This document shows positions 1 through 10,637 of a DNA stretch of 64,000 nt, piece by piece. The position numbers and the translations under genes are program-made. Every line of letters starts with the position of its first letter. The stretch's first letter is position 1. Where the stretch lies: positions 3,605,501-3,669,500 of the forward strand of contig NZ_CP059560.1 in the NCBI RefSeq assembly GCF_017894385.1. Reading direction: 5' to 3'. This stretch comes from Aromatoleum petrolei (GTDB lineage Bacteria; Pseudomonadota; Gammaproteobacteria; Burkholderiales; Rhodocyclaceae). The notes under the pieces were generated by a model, which was given only the letters and a program-made list of their open reading frames with translations, did not search any database and was not told where the DNA came from.

Positions 1-1
1 C

Positions 2-2341
2 GAGTCCGCCGCCGCGCACTTGGGCTCCGCGCTGGAGCGCAGGCGGGCCGCGGCACTGGAGGCTGCGACGCAGGCGGAGGTGCGCAAGCTCTCGCTGGTC
101 GTGGAACAGGCACCGATCGCCGTCATCGTGGCCGACCTGGACGCGCGGATCGAATACGTCAATGACGCGTTCGAGCAGGTGACTGGCTATTCGCGCGCGG
201 AGGCCATCGGTCGCAATCCGCGTTTCCTCAAATCCGGCAAGACTCCAGCTTCGACCTACAGCGATCTGTGGGCCACGCTCACACGTGGCGCGGCGTGGTG
301 CGGCGAACTGGTGAACCTGACGCGGGACGGGCGCGAGGTGATCGAGAGTGCGACGATCATTCCGCTGCGCGAGCGTGGTGGCAGCGTGACCCATTATGTC
401 GCGATCAAGGAGGACATCACCGAGCGCAAGCGGCTCCTGGAGGAACTCGCGGCCCATCGCGAAAACCTCGAGCAGCTGGTGGTGGCGCGAACTGCGGAAC
501 TGAATGCGGCGAAGCTCGCGGCCGAGGCGTCCAGCCGCAGCAAGAGCGAATTCCTCGCCAACATGAGTCACGAGATCCGCACGCCGATGAATGCGATCAT
601 CGGCCTCACTCATCTCCTCGAGCGCGACATCGGCGAGCCCGAACAGCTCGACCGGCTGCGCAAGATCTCGTCCGCGGCGCGGCATCTGTTGCGGATCATC
701 AACGACATCCTCGACCTCTCCAAGATCGAGGCAGGCAAGGTGCAGCTGGAGGCCGTGTATTTCGAGCCCGGTCACGTCGTCGCCAACGTCTTTAGCCTGC
801 TGCGGGACCGTGCCGAGCACAAAGGCCTGGCGCTGGAGGCGGACCTCGGCGCCCTGCCACGCGGGCTGCATGGCGATGCGCTGCGTCTGGAGCAGGTGCT
901 GCTCAACCTCGTCGGCAACGCCATCAAGTTTACCGAGCGGGGCTCGGTGCGCGTGAGCGGCGAGGTCGTGGGGTTCGAAGTCGAGCAGCTGTGGCTGCGC
1001 CTCGAGGTGCGGGATACCGGCATCGGCATCGCGTCGGACGAGCAGGAACGCATCTTCAATGCCTTCGAGCAGGCCGACAGCTCCACGACGCGGCGCTTCG
1101 GTGGCACCGGGCTCGGGCTCGCCATCTGTCGCCGTCTGGTCGAACTGATGGGCGGGCGCATCGGCGTCACGAGTCAGCCGGGCGAAGGTTCGACCTTCTG
1201 GCTCGAGGTGCCGATGGGATGTCCCCACGCCGAGGAATGCGGGGCGAGGGCGCCCGGGAGCGTGCCGGCAAGCGATCAGGGCGCGCCGCCCGCCTCGGTG
1301 GCCGGTGCGCGGGTGCTGCTGGTCGAAGACAATGAAGTCAATCGCGAAGTTGCGCTGGCACTGCTCGCGCGTGCAGGCATCGTCCCCGATGTGGCGGAGC
1401 ACGGCCGCATCGCGCTCGACAAGGCCGGGAGCGAAGCCTACGACCTCATTCTCATGGACATCCAGATGCCGGTCATGGGCGGGCTCGAAGCCGCTCGCGC
1501 GATACGTGCGCTGCCGGGCCACGCAGGCACGCCCATCCTCGCGATGACGGCCAACGCCTTCGACGAGGATCGTGCCGCCTGCATCGAAGCGGGCATGAAC
1601 GATCACATCTCCAAGCCGGTCGATCCCGAGAGACTCTACGCCGCACTGCGCCGCTGGCTGCCGGTGGGCGGGGGCAGCCAGCAGAAGGGGCCCGCGCGCG
1701 ATGAACCGCGCGCTCCGGCGCCCGTCAGTGACGCGGACGGGCTGTGTGCGCAGCTCGGGAATATCCCCGGGTTGGATCTTGCAGCGGGCCTGCGCAACAG
1801 CGGCGGCGATTTCGGTTTTTATTGCTCCCTGCTGCGGCGTTTCGTCGCCACCGACTACGCCGCTCCGCTGCAGCTTGCACTGGGCGAGGGGCGCTGGGCG
1901 GATGCCGAGCGGGCTGCCCACGCCCTCAAGGGCGTGGCCGCGACCTTGGGCGCCACAGCCGTGCGCGATCGTGCAGCCGCACTCGAGGCGGCGTTGCGAA
2001 GCGGCGAGCCACGCGAGGTCAATGCGGGTCAGGAGGTGCTGCGCTCGCTCGCATGCCTCGTCGGCGAGTTGCGTGGGACCTTCCCGGTGCAGCGCGAAGC
2101 GTCGCTGGCGGCCTGCGAGGTCGATCTCGCCGCGCTGCGCGAAGTCGCGGACTTGCTGGAAGCCCTGCTGGCGTGCGATGACGTGTCGGCATGTCGCGTC
2201 TATCGTGAGCACCGTGCGGCCTTCGAGGCGGCCTTCGGACCCCTGGCGCGCCGCCTCGAGAGCGATATCGACGAGTTCGCCTTCGCCGAAGCACGTGCCT
2301 TGCTCCGCGAGGCGCGCGACCAACTGGAGGTCGCCTCATGA
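2..2341 (+). CDS. Hybrid sensor histidine kinase (PAS-HisKA-HATPase-REC-Hpt), 5' end outside window
   Basis: The reading frame is open from base 2, so the N-terminus lies upstream of the window. Domains in order, numbered from base 2: a PAS/PAC domain; a dimerisation domain with the phospho-accepting His at about residue 190 (SHEIRTPMN); an ATPase domain with N, G1 and G2 boxes ([22 protein letters not shown]); a receiver with Asp at about 486 (LILMDIQMP); and an Hpt domain with His at about 640 (HALKG). A helical tail of about 75 residues resembles the tail of the next protein. All phosphorelay residues are present, so it is probably active. No membrane segment is visible in this part. It overlaps the next gene by 4 nt (ATGA), which indicates one operon. 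The signal sensed is unknown. Confidence 0.93.
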   Translation, partial: ESAAAHLGSALERRRAAALEAATQAEVRKLSLVVEQAPIAVIVADLDARIEYVNDAFEQVTGYSRAEAIGRNPRFLKSGKTPASTYSDLWATLTRGAAWCGELVNLTRDGREVIESATIIPLRERGGSVTHYVAIKEDITERKRLLEELAAHRENLEQLVVARTAELNAAKLAAEASSRSKSEFLANMSHEIRTPMNAIIGLTHLLERDIGEPEQLDRLRKISSAARHLLRIINDILDLSKIEAGKVQLEAVYFEPGHVVANVFSLLRDRAEHKGLALEADLGALPRGLHGDALRLEQVLLNLVGNAIKFTERGSVRVSGEVVGFEVEQLWLRLEVRDTGIGIASDEQERIFNAFEQADSSTTRRFGGTGLGLAICRRLVELMGGRIGVTSQPGEGSTFWLEVPMGCPHAEECGARAPGSVPASDQGAPPASVAGARVLLVEDNEVNREVALALLARAGIVPDVAEHGRIALDKAGSEAYDLILMDIQMPVMGGLEAARAIRALPGHAGTPILAMTANAFDEDRAACIEAGMNDHISKPVDPERLYAALRRWLPVGGGSQQKGPARDEPRAPAPVSDADGLCAQLGNIPGLDLAAGLRNSGGDFGFYCSLLRRFVATDYAAPLQLALGEGRWADAERAAHALKGVAATLGATAVRDRAAALEAALRSGEPREVNAGQEVLRSLACLVGELRGTFPVQREASLAACEVDLAALREVADLLEALLACDDVSACRVYREHRAAFEAAFGPLARRLESDIDEFAFAEARALLREARDQLEVAS

Positions 2342-5300
2342 GGGTATGCCTCTCGCTGCGGCGGCTTGTCCTGCTCGGTGCGGCCTTCCTCGCCGTTCTG
2401 CTGTCGGCCGGCGCGAGCCACGCCCAGGCCGGCAGTGAGCCGCGGGTGCTGAGAGTGGTCAGCGACTACAACTATCCGCCCTTCCTGTTCCTCGACCCGG
2501 CGGGCGCACCGACCGGCTATCTGGTGGACTACTGGCGCCTGTGGGAGCAAAAAACCGGCGTCAAGGTCGAGCTGCAGGCCACCCGGTGGTCCGAGGCGCA
2601 ACGCAGGCTGCAGGAGGGCGAGGCGGACGTCATCGACATGATTTTCCGCACGCCCGCACGCGAACCTTTGTACGACTTTTCTCCCGCCTACGCGAAGGTG
2701 CCGATAGGTGTCTATGCGGACGAGTCGATCCGGGGAATCCGCTACGTGGCCGGGCTGCGCGGCTTCATGGTCGGCGTCATGGCCGGAGATGCCTGTATCG
2801 AAGAGTTGGGCCGGCAGGGCGTCGACAAGCTCCGTGAGTACCCCGATTACGCCCGCCTGATCGTCGGTGCCATGGCGGGCGAAGTACGCCTGTTCTGCCT
2901 GGATGAATACCCGGCGAACTACTACCTCTACCGCAACGAAGCGCAGCAGATGTTCCAGAAGGTCTTCACGCTCTACGAGGGACAGTTTCACCGGGCGGTG
3001 AAGAAGGGGAATATCGAAGTGCTGCGGCTTGTCGAGCGCGGCATCGCCTCGATCAGCGCCGAGGAGGACGCGGCCCTGCGCGCAAGGTGGATGCCTCCCC
3101 CCGTGGTCGACTACAGTCGATATCTGCGCTACCTCGCCGCGGCGCTCGTCGTCCTCGCGCTCGCCGCGCTCGGCCTGATTGCTTGGCTGCGCACCTTGCG
3201 GCGAGCGGTAGCCCGGCGCACGGCCGAGCTGCAGGCGAGCGAGGCGCGCTTCCGGCGGTTGTTCGAGGAAACGCAACAGGGCGTGTCGCTGGTCGAGGAC
3301 GGGCGCATCGTCGCTGCCAACAAGGCGACGCTGAAGATGCTGCGAATGGATCGCCTCGACCAGATCGTCGGTCGCTCCCCGGCCGACATCTCCCCCGTGC
3401 TGCAGCCCGACGGCCAGCCCTCGTCGGCCAAGGCAGCCGCGATCATTGCACGCACGCTCGCCGAGGGCAGCAGTCGATTCGAGTGGCTGCACCTCAGGGC
3501 CAACGGCGAGCCGTTCCCCGCCGAGGTGCTGCTCACGGCCATCCCCGAGGGCAAACGCACGCTGCTGCACGCGGCGTGGACCGACATCAGCGCGCAGAAG
3601 GCCGCCGAGCGGGAGGTGGAGCGTTATCGCGAGCGGATGGAAACGCTGGTGGCCGAGCGCACGGCCGAGCTGGCGGCGGCCACGGAATCTCTCAAGGCGG
3701 CAAGCGACGAGCAGCAGGCCATCCTCGACACGACTTCATCGGGCATCGCCCTGATCAAGGATCGCGCACTGATCCGCTGCAATCGACGCCTGCATGAGAT
3801 GATGGGCTGGCCGCCAGGGGAAATGGCGGGCAAGTCGACTGCGATCTGGTACCCGGACGCCGCGGGTTACGCGGCGGGCGGAGGAGAGGTCTACGATACG
3901 ATCTGGCAGGGCAGGCCGCATCGGCGCGAACAGCAGCTGGTGCGCCGCGACGGGTCCCTGTTCTGGGCCCGTCTGACCGGCATCGCGGTGGATGTCGATG
4001 ACCGCAGCAAGGGCACGGTGTGGGTCATCGACGACATCAGCGCGGAGCATGCCGTGCTCGAGAACATGGAGCGCGCGCGAGCGCTGGCCGAGGAGGCGGC
4101 GAACGCCAAATCGGCCTTCCTCGCCAACATGAGCCACGAGATGCGCACCCCGCTCAATGCCATCATCGGCATCACCCATCTGGTGCTCAAGGGCGATCTC
4201 GCCGCGCAGCAGCGCGGGCTGCTGGAGAAGGTGCAGACCTCGAGCAAGCACCTGCTCGGCATCATCAACGACGTGCTGGACCTGTCCAAGATGGAGGCCG
4301 GCAAGCTGACGCCCGAGCACGTCGATGTCGACCTGCGAGGGCTGGTTGGCGAGGTGGGGGCGCAGATCGCCGAACGGGTAAAGGGCAATGGACTCGAGCT
4401 GGTCATCGATATTGCGCCCGACGTGCCGACCTTCGTGATTGGCGATCCGCTGCGCATTTCGCAGGTGTTGCTCAACTACGCGAACAACGCGGTCAAATTC
4501 ACCGAGCGCGGCCGGATCGCGATACGCGCCCGCGTCCAGCGCGTGGTGCACGATGAGCTTGAACTGCGTTTCGAGGTCAGCGACACGGGCATCGGCATTG
4601 CGGAAGAGCAGCTCTCGCGTCTGTTCCACAGCTTCGAGCAGGCCGACAGTTCGATCACGCGCAAGTACGGCGGCACGGGCCTCGGGCTGGCGATCAGCAA
4701 GCGTCTGGCCGAACTCATGGGCGGAGCGGTCGGTGCCGACAGCATGCCGGGCGGAGGCTCGACCTTCTGGTTTACCTGCAGGGTCGGCATTTCCCGGCGC
4801 GATTCTTCCCCGCCTGCGCCGGTCCTCGCCTTGCCGGCAACGGGAGCGGCCGTGGCGGGCGCCCGGGTGCTGCTGGTGGAGGATAATGAGCTCAACCGCG
4901 AGGTCAACGCGGCGCTGCTGCACGACGCGGGCGTCGAGGTCGACTTCGCGGAAAACGGTGCGGAGGCGCTTTGCCGATTGCAGGAACAGGCCTACCACCT
5001 CGTTCTGATGGACGTGCAGATGCCCGTCATGGATGGCATCACGGCAACGCTCGAGATCCGCACGCGGCCCGGTTTGCGGCGTTTGCCCATCGTTGCGCTG
5101 ACGGCCAGTGCCATGCCCGGAGACCGCGAGCGCTGCCTCGCTGCCGGGATGAACGATTACCTCACCAAGCCGATCGACCCGGCCCGACTTCAGGAAGCCC
5201 TGCAGCGCTGGATCGCGCCGCGGGCGACGGCGCGCGCGTTCGCATCGTCGTCGCACCCCGCGCCCCCGGCGACGCAGGGCCTCGCGCAGACGGCAGCGCT

Positions 5301-5517
5301 CGGCGAGGCCGCACGGGAACTCTGCCTGGCCGTCCTCGAACGCCTGGCGGCCGACGATTTTGCCAGTGTGGCGCTGCTCGAGAACAATGCCGTGGACCTG
5401 CGCGCGGCGCTCGGCGATAGCTTCGATGCGGTGCTCCTGGCGGCCCGGTCCTTCGACTTTGCGGTCGCTCGCGATCGACTCGAAGCGGCCATCGCCGAAG
5501 CGGGGCAGGGCGCATGA
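2338..5517 (+). CDS. BvgS/EvgS-like hybrid histidine kinase with periplasmic solute-binding sensor
   Basis: A 1059-aa protein. A signal sequence ends near residue 30 (SHAQA). A periplasmic SBP_bac_3-type (Venus flytrap) domain follows to about residue 250, then a membrane segment at about 261-285, two PAS domains, a HisKA domain with His at about 600 (SHEMRTPLN), an HATPase domain ([15 protein letters not shown]) and a receiver with Asp at about 892 (LVLMDVQMP). Unlike the upstream kinase it has no Hpt domain, so phosphate may pass to that kinase's Hpt (inference). The last ~75 residues are helical and similar to the tail of the upstream kinase. Translation is coupled by 4-nt overlaps at both ends. 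The periplasmic ligand, probably an amino acid or other small polar solute, cannot be read from the sequence. Confidence 0.93.
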   Translation: MRVCLSLRRLVLLGAAFLAVLLSAGASHAQAGSEPRVLRVVSDYNYPPFLFLDPAGAPTGYLVDYWRLWEQKTGVKVELQATRWSEAQRRLQEGEADVIDMIFRTPAREPLYDFSPAYAKVPIGVYADESIRGIRYVAGLRGFMVGVMAGDACIEELGRQGVDKLREYPDYARLIVGAMAGEVRLFCLDEYPANYYLYRNEAQQMFQKVFTLYEGQFHRAVKKGNIEVLRLVERGIASISAEEDAALRARWMPPPVVDYSRYLRYLAAALVVLALAALGLIAWLRTLRRAVARRTAELQASEARFRRLFEETQQGVSLVEDGRIVAANKATLKMLRMDRLDQIVGRSPADISPVLQPDGQPSSAKAAAIIARTLAEGSSRFEWLHLRANGEPFPAEVLLTAIPEGKRTLLHAAWTDISAQKAAEREVERYRERMETLVAERTAELAAATESLKAASDEQQAILDTTSSGIALIKDRALIRCNRRLHEMMGWPPGEMAGKSTAIWYPDAAGYAAGGGEVYDTIWQGRPHRREQQLVRRDGSLFWARLTGIAVDVDDRSKGTVWVIDDISAEHAVLENMERARALAEEAANAKSAFLANMSHEMRTPLNAIIGITHLVLKGDLAAQQRGLLEKVQTSSKHLLGIINDVLDLSKMEAGKLTPEHVDVDLRGLVGEVGAQIAERVKGNGLELVIDIAPDVPTFVIGDPLRISQVLLNYANNAVKFTERGRIAIRARVQRVVHDELELRFEVSDTGIGIAEEQLSRLFHSFEQADSSITRKYGGTGLGLAISKRLAELMGGAVGADSMPGGGSTFWFTCRVGISRRDSSPPAPVLALPATGAAVAGARVLLVEDNELNREVNAALLHDAGVEVDFAENGAEALCRLQEQAYHLVLMDVQMPVMDGITATLEIRTRPGLRRLPIVALTASAMPGDRERCLAAGMNDYLTKPIDPARLQEALQRWIAPRATARAFASSSHPAPPATQGLAQTAALGEAARELCLAVLERLAADDFASVALLENNAVDLRAALGDSFDAVLLAARSFDFAVARDRLEAAIAEAGQGA

Positions 5518-5942
5518 ACCTTGATCGCGACGCCCTCCGCGCAAGCCTCTCAAGCGCATTGCCCGAAGGCAGTTTCATCTGTCGCCTCGACGAGGTTCCG
5601 GCTGTGGGGGGGCATGTCGTCCGATTGTCGTCGGGCGGCATCGAAGTCTCGCTCGTCGTGCTGCGGCAGCACGAGACAGTCCGGTGCTTCCTCAATCGCT
5701 GCCCCCATCTCGGCTCGGAACTCGCGCGCCAGGACAGGCATCTCTACCTCGAGCCCGGGGTGTCGATTGAATGCAACGTGCATTACGCGGTATTCCGCTG
5801 GGCCGATGGCGTGTGCGTGCGCGGGGACTGTCAAGGAGAATCCCTGGCGGGCGTGCCGGTGACGGTCGCCGCGGACGGGATCCGGGTCGGCGTGTGGCCC
5901 CGGGATGCCAACGATGCAGGAGTCCTGAAGCGGAGTCAGTGA
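5514..5942 (+). CDS. Small Rieske-type [2Fe-2S] protein
   Basis: A 142-aa soluble protein with Rieske ligand pairs: CPH near residue 63 and CNVH near residue 85. The spacing and the following aromatic stretch (HYAVFRW) fit ferredoxin-type Rieske domains. There is no signal peptide or oxygenase catalytic domain, so it is a stand-alone electron-transfer or redox-sensing module rather than a dioxygenase subunit. It lies inside a signalling operon, overlapping the kinase upstream by 4 nt and the HD-GYP gene downstream by 1 nt. This suggests a redox input to the phosphorelay or to c-di-GMP turnover, which is inference. Two further Cys (CVRGDC) follow the second ligand pair. Confidence 0.8.
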   Translation: MNLDRDALRASLSSALPEGSFICRLDEVPAVGGHVVRLSSGGIEVSLVVLRQHETVRCFLNRCPHLGSELARQDRHLYLEPGVSIECNVHYAVFRWADGVCVRGDCQGESLAGVPVTVAADGIRVGVWPRDANDAGVLKRSQ

Positions 5943-7297
5943 TGTCGGATACGAACACCGTTACGATGGATGAACTACGGGTCGGGCTATACGTCATGCT
6001 CGATCTGAGCTGGTTCCAGCATCCCTTTCCCTTCGGCCAGTTCAAGATCAAGTCCGAGGACCAGATCCGCGAGATCCGGAGCCTCGGGCTCAAGACGGTG
6101 CGCTACAACCCGGCCCTGAGCGACATGACGGCGCGCCAGGCGCCGCCCGCCGCCGAAGCCGCCGCAGCACCCGACTCTTCGTCCATCCCTTCTCCCCTGG
6201 CGGGGGACGCGGCTGAAGCGGGCGCGCCGGTCGCGAGCCTGGACGCCCCGGTCGGCCCAGGCGCGGCGATCTTGCCCGCGCTGGCCGCGAAGCACGCACT
6301 GGTCGAACGAATCCGGGCGCAGCGCGAGGCCGCCGTGAGGGTGGAGGCGGCCTTTGTGCATGCGGCCAAAGCGATCCGGGAAATCGAGAAGAGCCTGTAT
6401 TCGAATCCCGCGCAGTCGGTGCAGCAGGCGGGGCTGCTGGTGGATCAGATCGCAGACTCGATCCTGTCGTCCCCCGACCTGGCAATCCACGTCATGGGCG
6501 ATCGCACCGGTGGCGAGGAGCTGTACTTCCACTCGCTGAACGTCGCGATGCTGTCGCTCATGATCGCCCGCGAGGTCCGGGCACCGCAGGAAGTCTTTTC
6601 GGCGCTCGGAATGGGTGCGCTGCTCCACGACATCGGGCGCAAGGAGATTCCGGATAGGATTTTGCACAAGGTCGAGCCGCTCACGCAGGCAGAGCGCAAT
6701 CTTTATCAGATGCATTGCCAGTTCGGGGTGGACATCGGCCGCCGTCTGCAGCTGTCCAAGCCTGCCCTGGAGGTCATCCGCGACCATCACGAGCTCTATG
6801 ACGGAACGGGCTACCCGGCCGGTCTCAAAGGCGATGCCATCGGGCTGCTGCCGCGCATCGTCGCCGTCGCCAACTACTACGACGAACTGTGCAACCCGGT
6901 GGATATCGCGAGCGCCCTGACGCCGCACGAGGCCCTTTCACGGATGTACGCGAAACTGCGTCCGAAATTCGATCAGCGCATGTTGCAGGCGTTTATCCGC
7001 TGCCTTGGTGTCTTTCCGCCAGGGACCATCGTGCAACTCTCGAACGGCCTGATTGCGATGGTGGCCACGGTCAATACCGCCAAGCCGATGAAGCCGGTGA
7101 TCGTCATCTACGACGCAAGCATTCCCAGGGACGACGCGATACTCGTCGACCTGGCGAGGGAGCAGGACCTGAATATCGTCAAGGCGCTGCGGCCGGCGCA
7201 AGTGCCGATCGAGATCTACAACTACCTGAGTCCGCGCAAGCGCGTCAGCTATTATTTCGACCCCGGAAAAGCCGGACAGGACACGGTGCCCCAATGA
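5942..7297 (+). CDS. HD-GYP cyclic-di-GMP phosphodiesterase with DUF3391 N-terminus
   Basis: A 451-aa protein, starting at the ATG that overlaps the previous stop (TGATG). Residues 1 to about 130 form a DUF3391-like N-terminal domain followed by an Ala/Pro-rich linker. The C-terminal HD-GYP domain has [10 protein letters not shown] near residue 229 and [11 protein letters not shown] near residue 281, so the metal ligands and the GYP signature are intact. Proteins of this family hydrolyse c-di-GMP to pGpG or GMP. It contains no receiver domain. Control by the neighbouring kinases, if any, would therefore be through protein contacts or an external regulator. It overlaps the next gene by 4 nt. 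Confidence 0.92.
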   Translation: MSDTNTVTMDELRVGLYVMLDLSWFQHPFPFGQFKIKSEDQIREIRSLGLKTVRYNPALSDMTARQAPPAAEAAAAPDSSSIPSPLAGDAAEAGAPVASLDAPVGPGAAILPALAAKHALVERIRAQREAAVRVEAAFVHAAKAIREIEKSLYSNPAQSVQQAGLLVDQIADSILSSPDLAIHVMGDRTGGEELYFHSLNVAMLSLMIAREVRAPQEVFSALGMGALLHDIGRKEIPDRILHKVEPLTQAERNLYQMHCQFGVDIGRRLQLSKPALEVIRDHHELYDGTGYPAGLKGDAIGLLPRIVAVANYYDELCNPVDIASALTPHEALSRMYAKLRPKFDQRMLQAFIRCLGVFPPGTIVQLSNGLIAMVATVNTAKPMKPVIVIYDASIPRDDAILVDLAREQDLNIVKALRPAQVPIEIYNYLSPRKRVSYYFDPGKAGQDTVPQ

Positions 7298-8982
7298 GTA
7301 GCCTCGCCGAACTGATGCTGGACCACAGCTCGCAGATGATGCTGGCGGTCGACCCGGCGACCCTGCGCATCCTGCTGATCAATCGGCCCGTGACCCTGAC
7401 GCTCGGCTACTCGCGCGAGCAGTTGGCGGAGATGAGCATCACCGACATCGAGAGCTCGTTGCAGGATGTCTTCTACTGGGAGGACGTGCACAACGGCCAG
7501 TACCAGGAGATCGACGAGCAGGAGGGGCTCTACCGCTGCGCCGACGAGACGATGCTGTCGGTGATGAAATCGGTGCGCGTGATCACGCACGAAGGCGCGC
7601 CGCTCATCCTCGTATCCGCGCGGGACACCCGGTACGAGCTGCAGATGGAGGATGCGCTCGAGCAGACGCTCTCGCAGCTGCGTGCAACGCTCGAGTCGAC
7701 GGGCAACGGCATCCTCGTCGTCGACTGGCAAGGCAGTATTACCAACATGAACCGGCTCGCCAGCAACATGTGGGGAATCCCGGACGAACTGCTGCGCGAG
7801 CGCGACGACGCGGCGATCCTCGAGTTCATCGCCAGCCGTGTGACGGACAGCGACCTGTGTCGCGCGCGGCTGCGAGCCACCGTCGATAGTGCGGACACCG
7901 AAGATCTGTATCGCCTCGCCGATGGCCGCGTGTTCGAGTGCCGTTCGCACCCCCAGTACATGGGCGAGCGGATCGTCGGACGGGTTTTCGCGTACAGCGA
8001 CATCACCGAGCGAACGCTCGCCGAGGAAGCGCTGCGCGAGTCGCGCGACCGCCTCGAAGACCGGGTGCGCGAGCGCACGGCCGAGCTCGAACGCGCCAAT
8101 GCAACGCTGCAGGCGGAAAAGCGGCACCAGGAGACATTGATCCGCAAGCTGGAGACGGCCCAGAACCAGCTGCTGCAGTCGGAAAAAATGGCATCCATCG
8201 GCCAGCTCGCCGCGGGCGTCGCCCACGAGATCAACAACCCCGTCGGTTTCGTCAATTCCAACCTGGGAACGCTGCAGCGCTATTCGGAAGACCTGTTGCG
8301 TCTGCTCGCCGCGTACGAAGGCGCCGAAGGCTCACTCAACGCCGCACAGCAGGCCGACATCGCGCGCGTGAAGGAGGACATCGATGCCGCCTACCTTCGC
8401 GACGACATTGGCGACCTGCTGAGGGAGTCGCTCGATGGCTTGCAGCGCGTCAGGCGCATCGTGCAGGACCTCAAGGATTTCTCTCACGTCGGCAAGGGTG
8501 AGCGCGAGCTGGCGAATCTCGAAGCAGGCCTGGAGAGCACGCTCAATGTCGTGTGGCACGAGCTCAAGTACAAGGCCGATGTCGTCAAGGAGTACGGCAA
8601 GCTTCCCGAACTCGAATGCATTCCGTCGCAGCTCAACCAGGTGTTCATGAACCTGCTGGTGAATGCGGCGCATGCCATAGAAACGCACGGGCGCATCACC
8701 CTGCGTACTGGCTTCGACGACGACTTCGTGTGGGTCGAAGTGGAAGACACGGGCAAGGGAATCCGGCCCGAGCATCTGAGCCGCATCTTCGATCCCTTCT
8801 TCACCACCAAGGAAGTCGGCAAGGGCACCGGCCTCGGCCTGTCGCTGTCTTACGGCATCGTCAAGCGCCACCAAGGGCACATCGAGGTCACGAGCGAACT
8901 CGGCAAGGGGGCGGTGTTCCGGGTCGTTCTGCCCAGGCATCCCGCGGCCGAGACTGAGATCGAGACCGAAAGCCCGGCCTGA
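7294..8982 (+). CDS. PAS-domain sensor histidine kinase (soluble)
   Basis: A 562-aa protein; the start ATG overlaps the HD-GYP stop. Two PAS domains (about 1-120 and 125-245) lead into a coiled coil and a HisKA domain of the HEINNPVGF type with His near residue 310. An HATPase domain with [15 protein letters not shown] and [11 protein letters not shown] follows. There is no transmembrane segment and no receiver, so it must phosphorylate a separate regulator. The catalytic core closely resembles those of the kinases at 13211-15262, 17721-18650 and 20930-22117, which suggests a family expanded by duplication. It is the last gene of the first operon. Confidence 0.92.
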   Translation: MSSLAELMLDHSSQMMLAVDPATLRILLINRPVTLTLGYSREQLAEMSITDIESSLQDVFYWEDVHNGQYQEIDEQEGLYRCADETMLSVMKSVRVITHEGAPLILVSARDTRYELQMEDALEQTLSQLRATLESTGNGILVVDWQGSITNMNRLASNMWGIPDELLRERDDAAILEFIASRVTDSDLCRARLRATVDSADTEDLYRLADGRVFECRSHPQYMGERIVGRVFAYSDITERTLAEEALRESRDRLEDRVRERTAELERANATLQAEKRHQETLIRKLETAQNQLLQSEKMASIGQLAAGVAHEINNPVGFVNSNLGTLQRYSEDLLRLLAAYEGAEGSLNAAQQADIARVKEDIDAAYLRDDIGDLLRESLDGLQRVRRIVQDLKDFSHVGKGERELANLEAGLESTLNVVWHELKYKADVVKEYGKLPELECIPSQLNQVFMNLLVNAAHAIETHGRITLRTGFDDDFVWVEVEDTGKGIRPEHLSRIFDPFFTTKEVGKGTGLGLSLSYGIVKRHQGHIEVTSELGKGAVFRVVLPRHPAAETEIETESPA

Positions 8983-9228
8983 GCATGGTCCGGCCGCTGG
9001 GTTCGCGCCAAGCCACGCGTGTCGGGCCGTATCCGGGCGCCGCCCTTCCGCGCCATTTCGCCCCTGATGCGTAGATTCCCCTAGTCCGCCGGGAAACTTT
9101 GCGAATTCACACGCACCGGATCGTTTCTTAGACTTCCTCCATGGGCGAAAAGGCGCGGTTTTGCACTGCCGCTCCACTCGCGCCGGATTGTGCCCGATCG
9201 TCTGATCGCGGTCGTGAGGGGGCGGAAA

Positions 9229-9639
9229 ATGGAAATGCGATCGATCTACGTGGCGCCCCGCGTGGCAGCCACCGACATGATGGGTCATGCGGGTGGTCGC
9301 CTGCCGTCAGGCGGGCTGCCCCGCGGGCAAGTCGGGGCCGGCGATCGTCCGGTCGGGGGCGGGCAGAACGGACCCCTGCGGGAAGCCGCCGAAGCCTCGC
9401 TGCAACAACCTTCGCCGGCCGTCGCCAGCGACTTCGTACGTTTGGCGAATGATGTTCTTCGTGCGCAGGCGAATTCGCTCGAATTCGCTGTCTCGCCGGA
9501 TCCGCGAAAGCTTGCGGTGAGGCTCATCGACCGGGAGTCCGGCGCGGTGATCCGGGAGTATGAGGTGGGACGATCGCACGTCTTCGACGAGGTTGTCGGC
9601 AGGCTCGTTCCCGGCCAACTGCTGCATGCGGTGGCCTGA
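9229..9639 (+). CDS. flaG: FlaG-family flagellar protein
   Basis: A 136-aa protein. The C-terminal ~60 residues match the FlaG pattern: LEFAV, then a beta-hairpin with VRLIDRESGAVIREYEV. The N-terminal half is Gly/Pro-rich and low in complexity, as is common in FlaG. FlaG proteins affect flagellar filament length and normally sit next to fliD or fliC; no flagellar neighbour is seen here. I chose the ATG at 9229, which follows a G-rich stretch; ATG 9235 is also possible. It is convergent with the FixJ-type regulator downstream. Confidence 0.68.
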   Translation: MEMRSIYVAPRVAATDMMGHAGGRLPSGGLPRGQVGAGDRPVGGGQNGPLREAAEASLQQPSPAVASDFVRLANDVLRAQANSLEFAVSPDPRKLAVRLIDRESGAVIREYEVGRSHVFDEVVGRLVPGQLLHAVA

Positions 9640-9722
9640 GCCGGGCGTGGACGATCGCCGCCGTGGCCGATCTTCGGATGCCCGGGCCATTGCGCCGCGC
9701 GATGGGCTGGCGCCCGGGACCC

Positions 9723-10358
9723 TCAGGTTTCGCCCAATTCGGCGAGAACGATCAACCGCGCCAGCTCGGCGGCCGACTTGACCTCCAGTTTGCGAAACAC
9801 ATTTACGCGGTGGGCTTCGACCGTGCGGGGACTGATCCCGAGCACTTCGCCGATCCGCGGGGCGGAGAGGCCGTCGGCGAGATGCTTCGCGGCTTCGCGC
9901 TCCCTTTCGGTGAGGAGTCCGAGCCGTGCTCTGGCGTGCATGGCCTGCTCCCGTTTGGCACGCCGCTCTTTCGAGCTGGCGATGGCCGAGCGGGTCTGCA
10001 TGATGAGCAATTCGCTGCTCAAGGGTTTCTCGAGCACCGCGAACGCGCCTGCCTGCATCGCGGCGACCGTCACCGGGACGTCGGCGTTTCCCGTGTAGAT
10101 GATCACCGGAACGTCGATGTGCCGATCCTTGAGCCGTTGCTGGATCTCGAGGCCGCCGATGAAGGGCATGCGCAGGTCGAGGATGATGCAGGCGTCCGGC
10201 TTCGGGATGTAGCCGGAGAGGAAACCTTCCGCATCGCCGAAACTCTCGACGCGGAACCCGGCCGAAGAAAAGACGCGCTCGAGCGCGCGTCGGAAGAACG
10301 CATCGTCGTCGACGATGGCGACGTGCGGAACCGCGGGGGTGTCGTCTGTGTTCATCAT
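9723..10358 (-). CDS. FixJ/NarL-type response regulator (REC + LuxR HTH)
   Basis: About 211 aa. The receiver has an acidic pocket (IVDDD), the phospho-accepting Asp in IILDLRMP, and the Lys in LEKPL. A short linker leads to a LuxR-type helix-turn-helix (LTEREREAAKHLADG, then SPRTVEAHRVNVFRKL). Two adjacent ATG codons (10358 and 10355) are candidate starts and neither has a strong ribosome binding site. It is divergent from the diguanylate cyclase gene across a ~280-bp gap. No kinase lies directly beside it, so its partner may be one of the receiver-less kinases nearby (inference). Confidence 0.9.
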   Translation of the reverse strand: MMNTDDTPAVPHVAIVDDDAFFRRALERVFSSAGFRVESFGDAEGFLSGYIPKPDACIILDLRMPFIGGLEIQQRLKDRHIDVPVIIYTGNADVPVTVAAMQAGAFAVLEKPLSSELLIMQTRSAIASSKERRAKREQAMHARARLGLLTEREREAAKHLADGLSAPRIGEVLGISPRTVEAHRVNVFRKLEVKSAAELARLIVLAELGET

Positions 10359-10637
10359 GTCCGAGAGGCGGGAAGCACTGTGGCGTTCGACGGCATGTCC
10401 GTTGTCTGGAGCAAGGCACCCGTTTCGGGTTTTCCCCAAGGCTTGGCGGGCGCTCCTGCTCGAATACGACAATTTACCAGTTCTATCGGCCGGGGGCCTG
10501 TGTACTCCGATTCCGAGTCGAATGTCGCCCGGCAATCGGACCCGCTGCGAATAACCAGGCGTCGCTCAGTCTGTGTCCGACACACGGCAGCGTACGGATC
10601 GTAGACGGGCAACCGCTGTTGAAGAGGGAGTAGCGCC

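Noticed and set aside
2200..3570. Long - strand open frame opposite the two hybrid kinases
   Set aside because: Antisense to clear, domain-rich kinase genes; the translation has no recognisable domain and reflects GC-rich codon bias. The same holds for 3736-5559.
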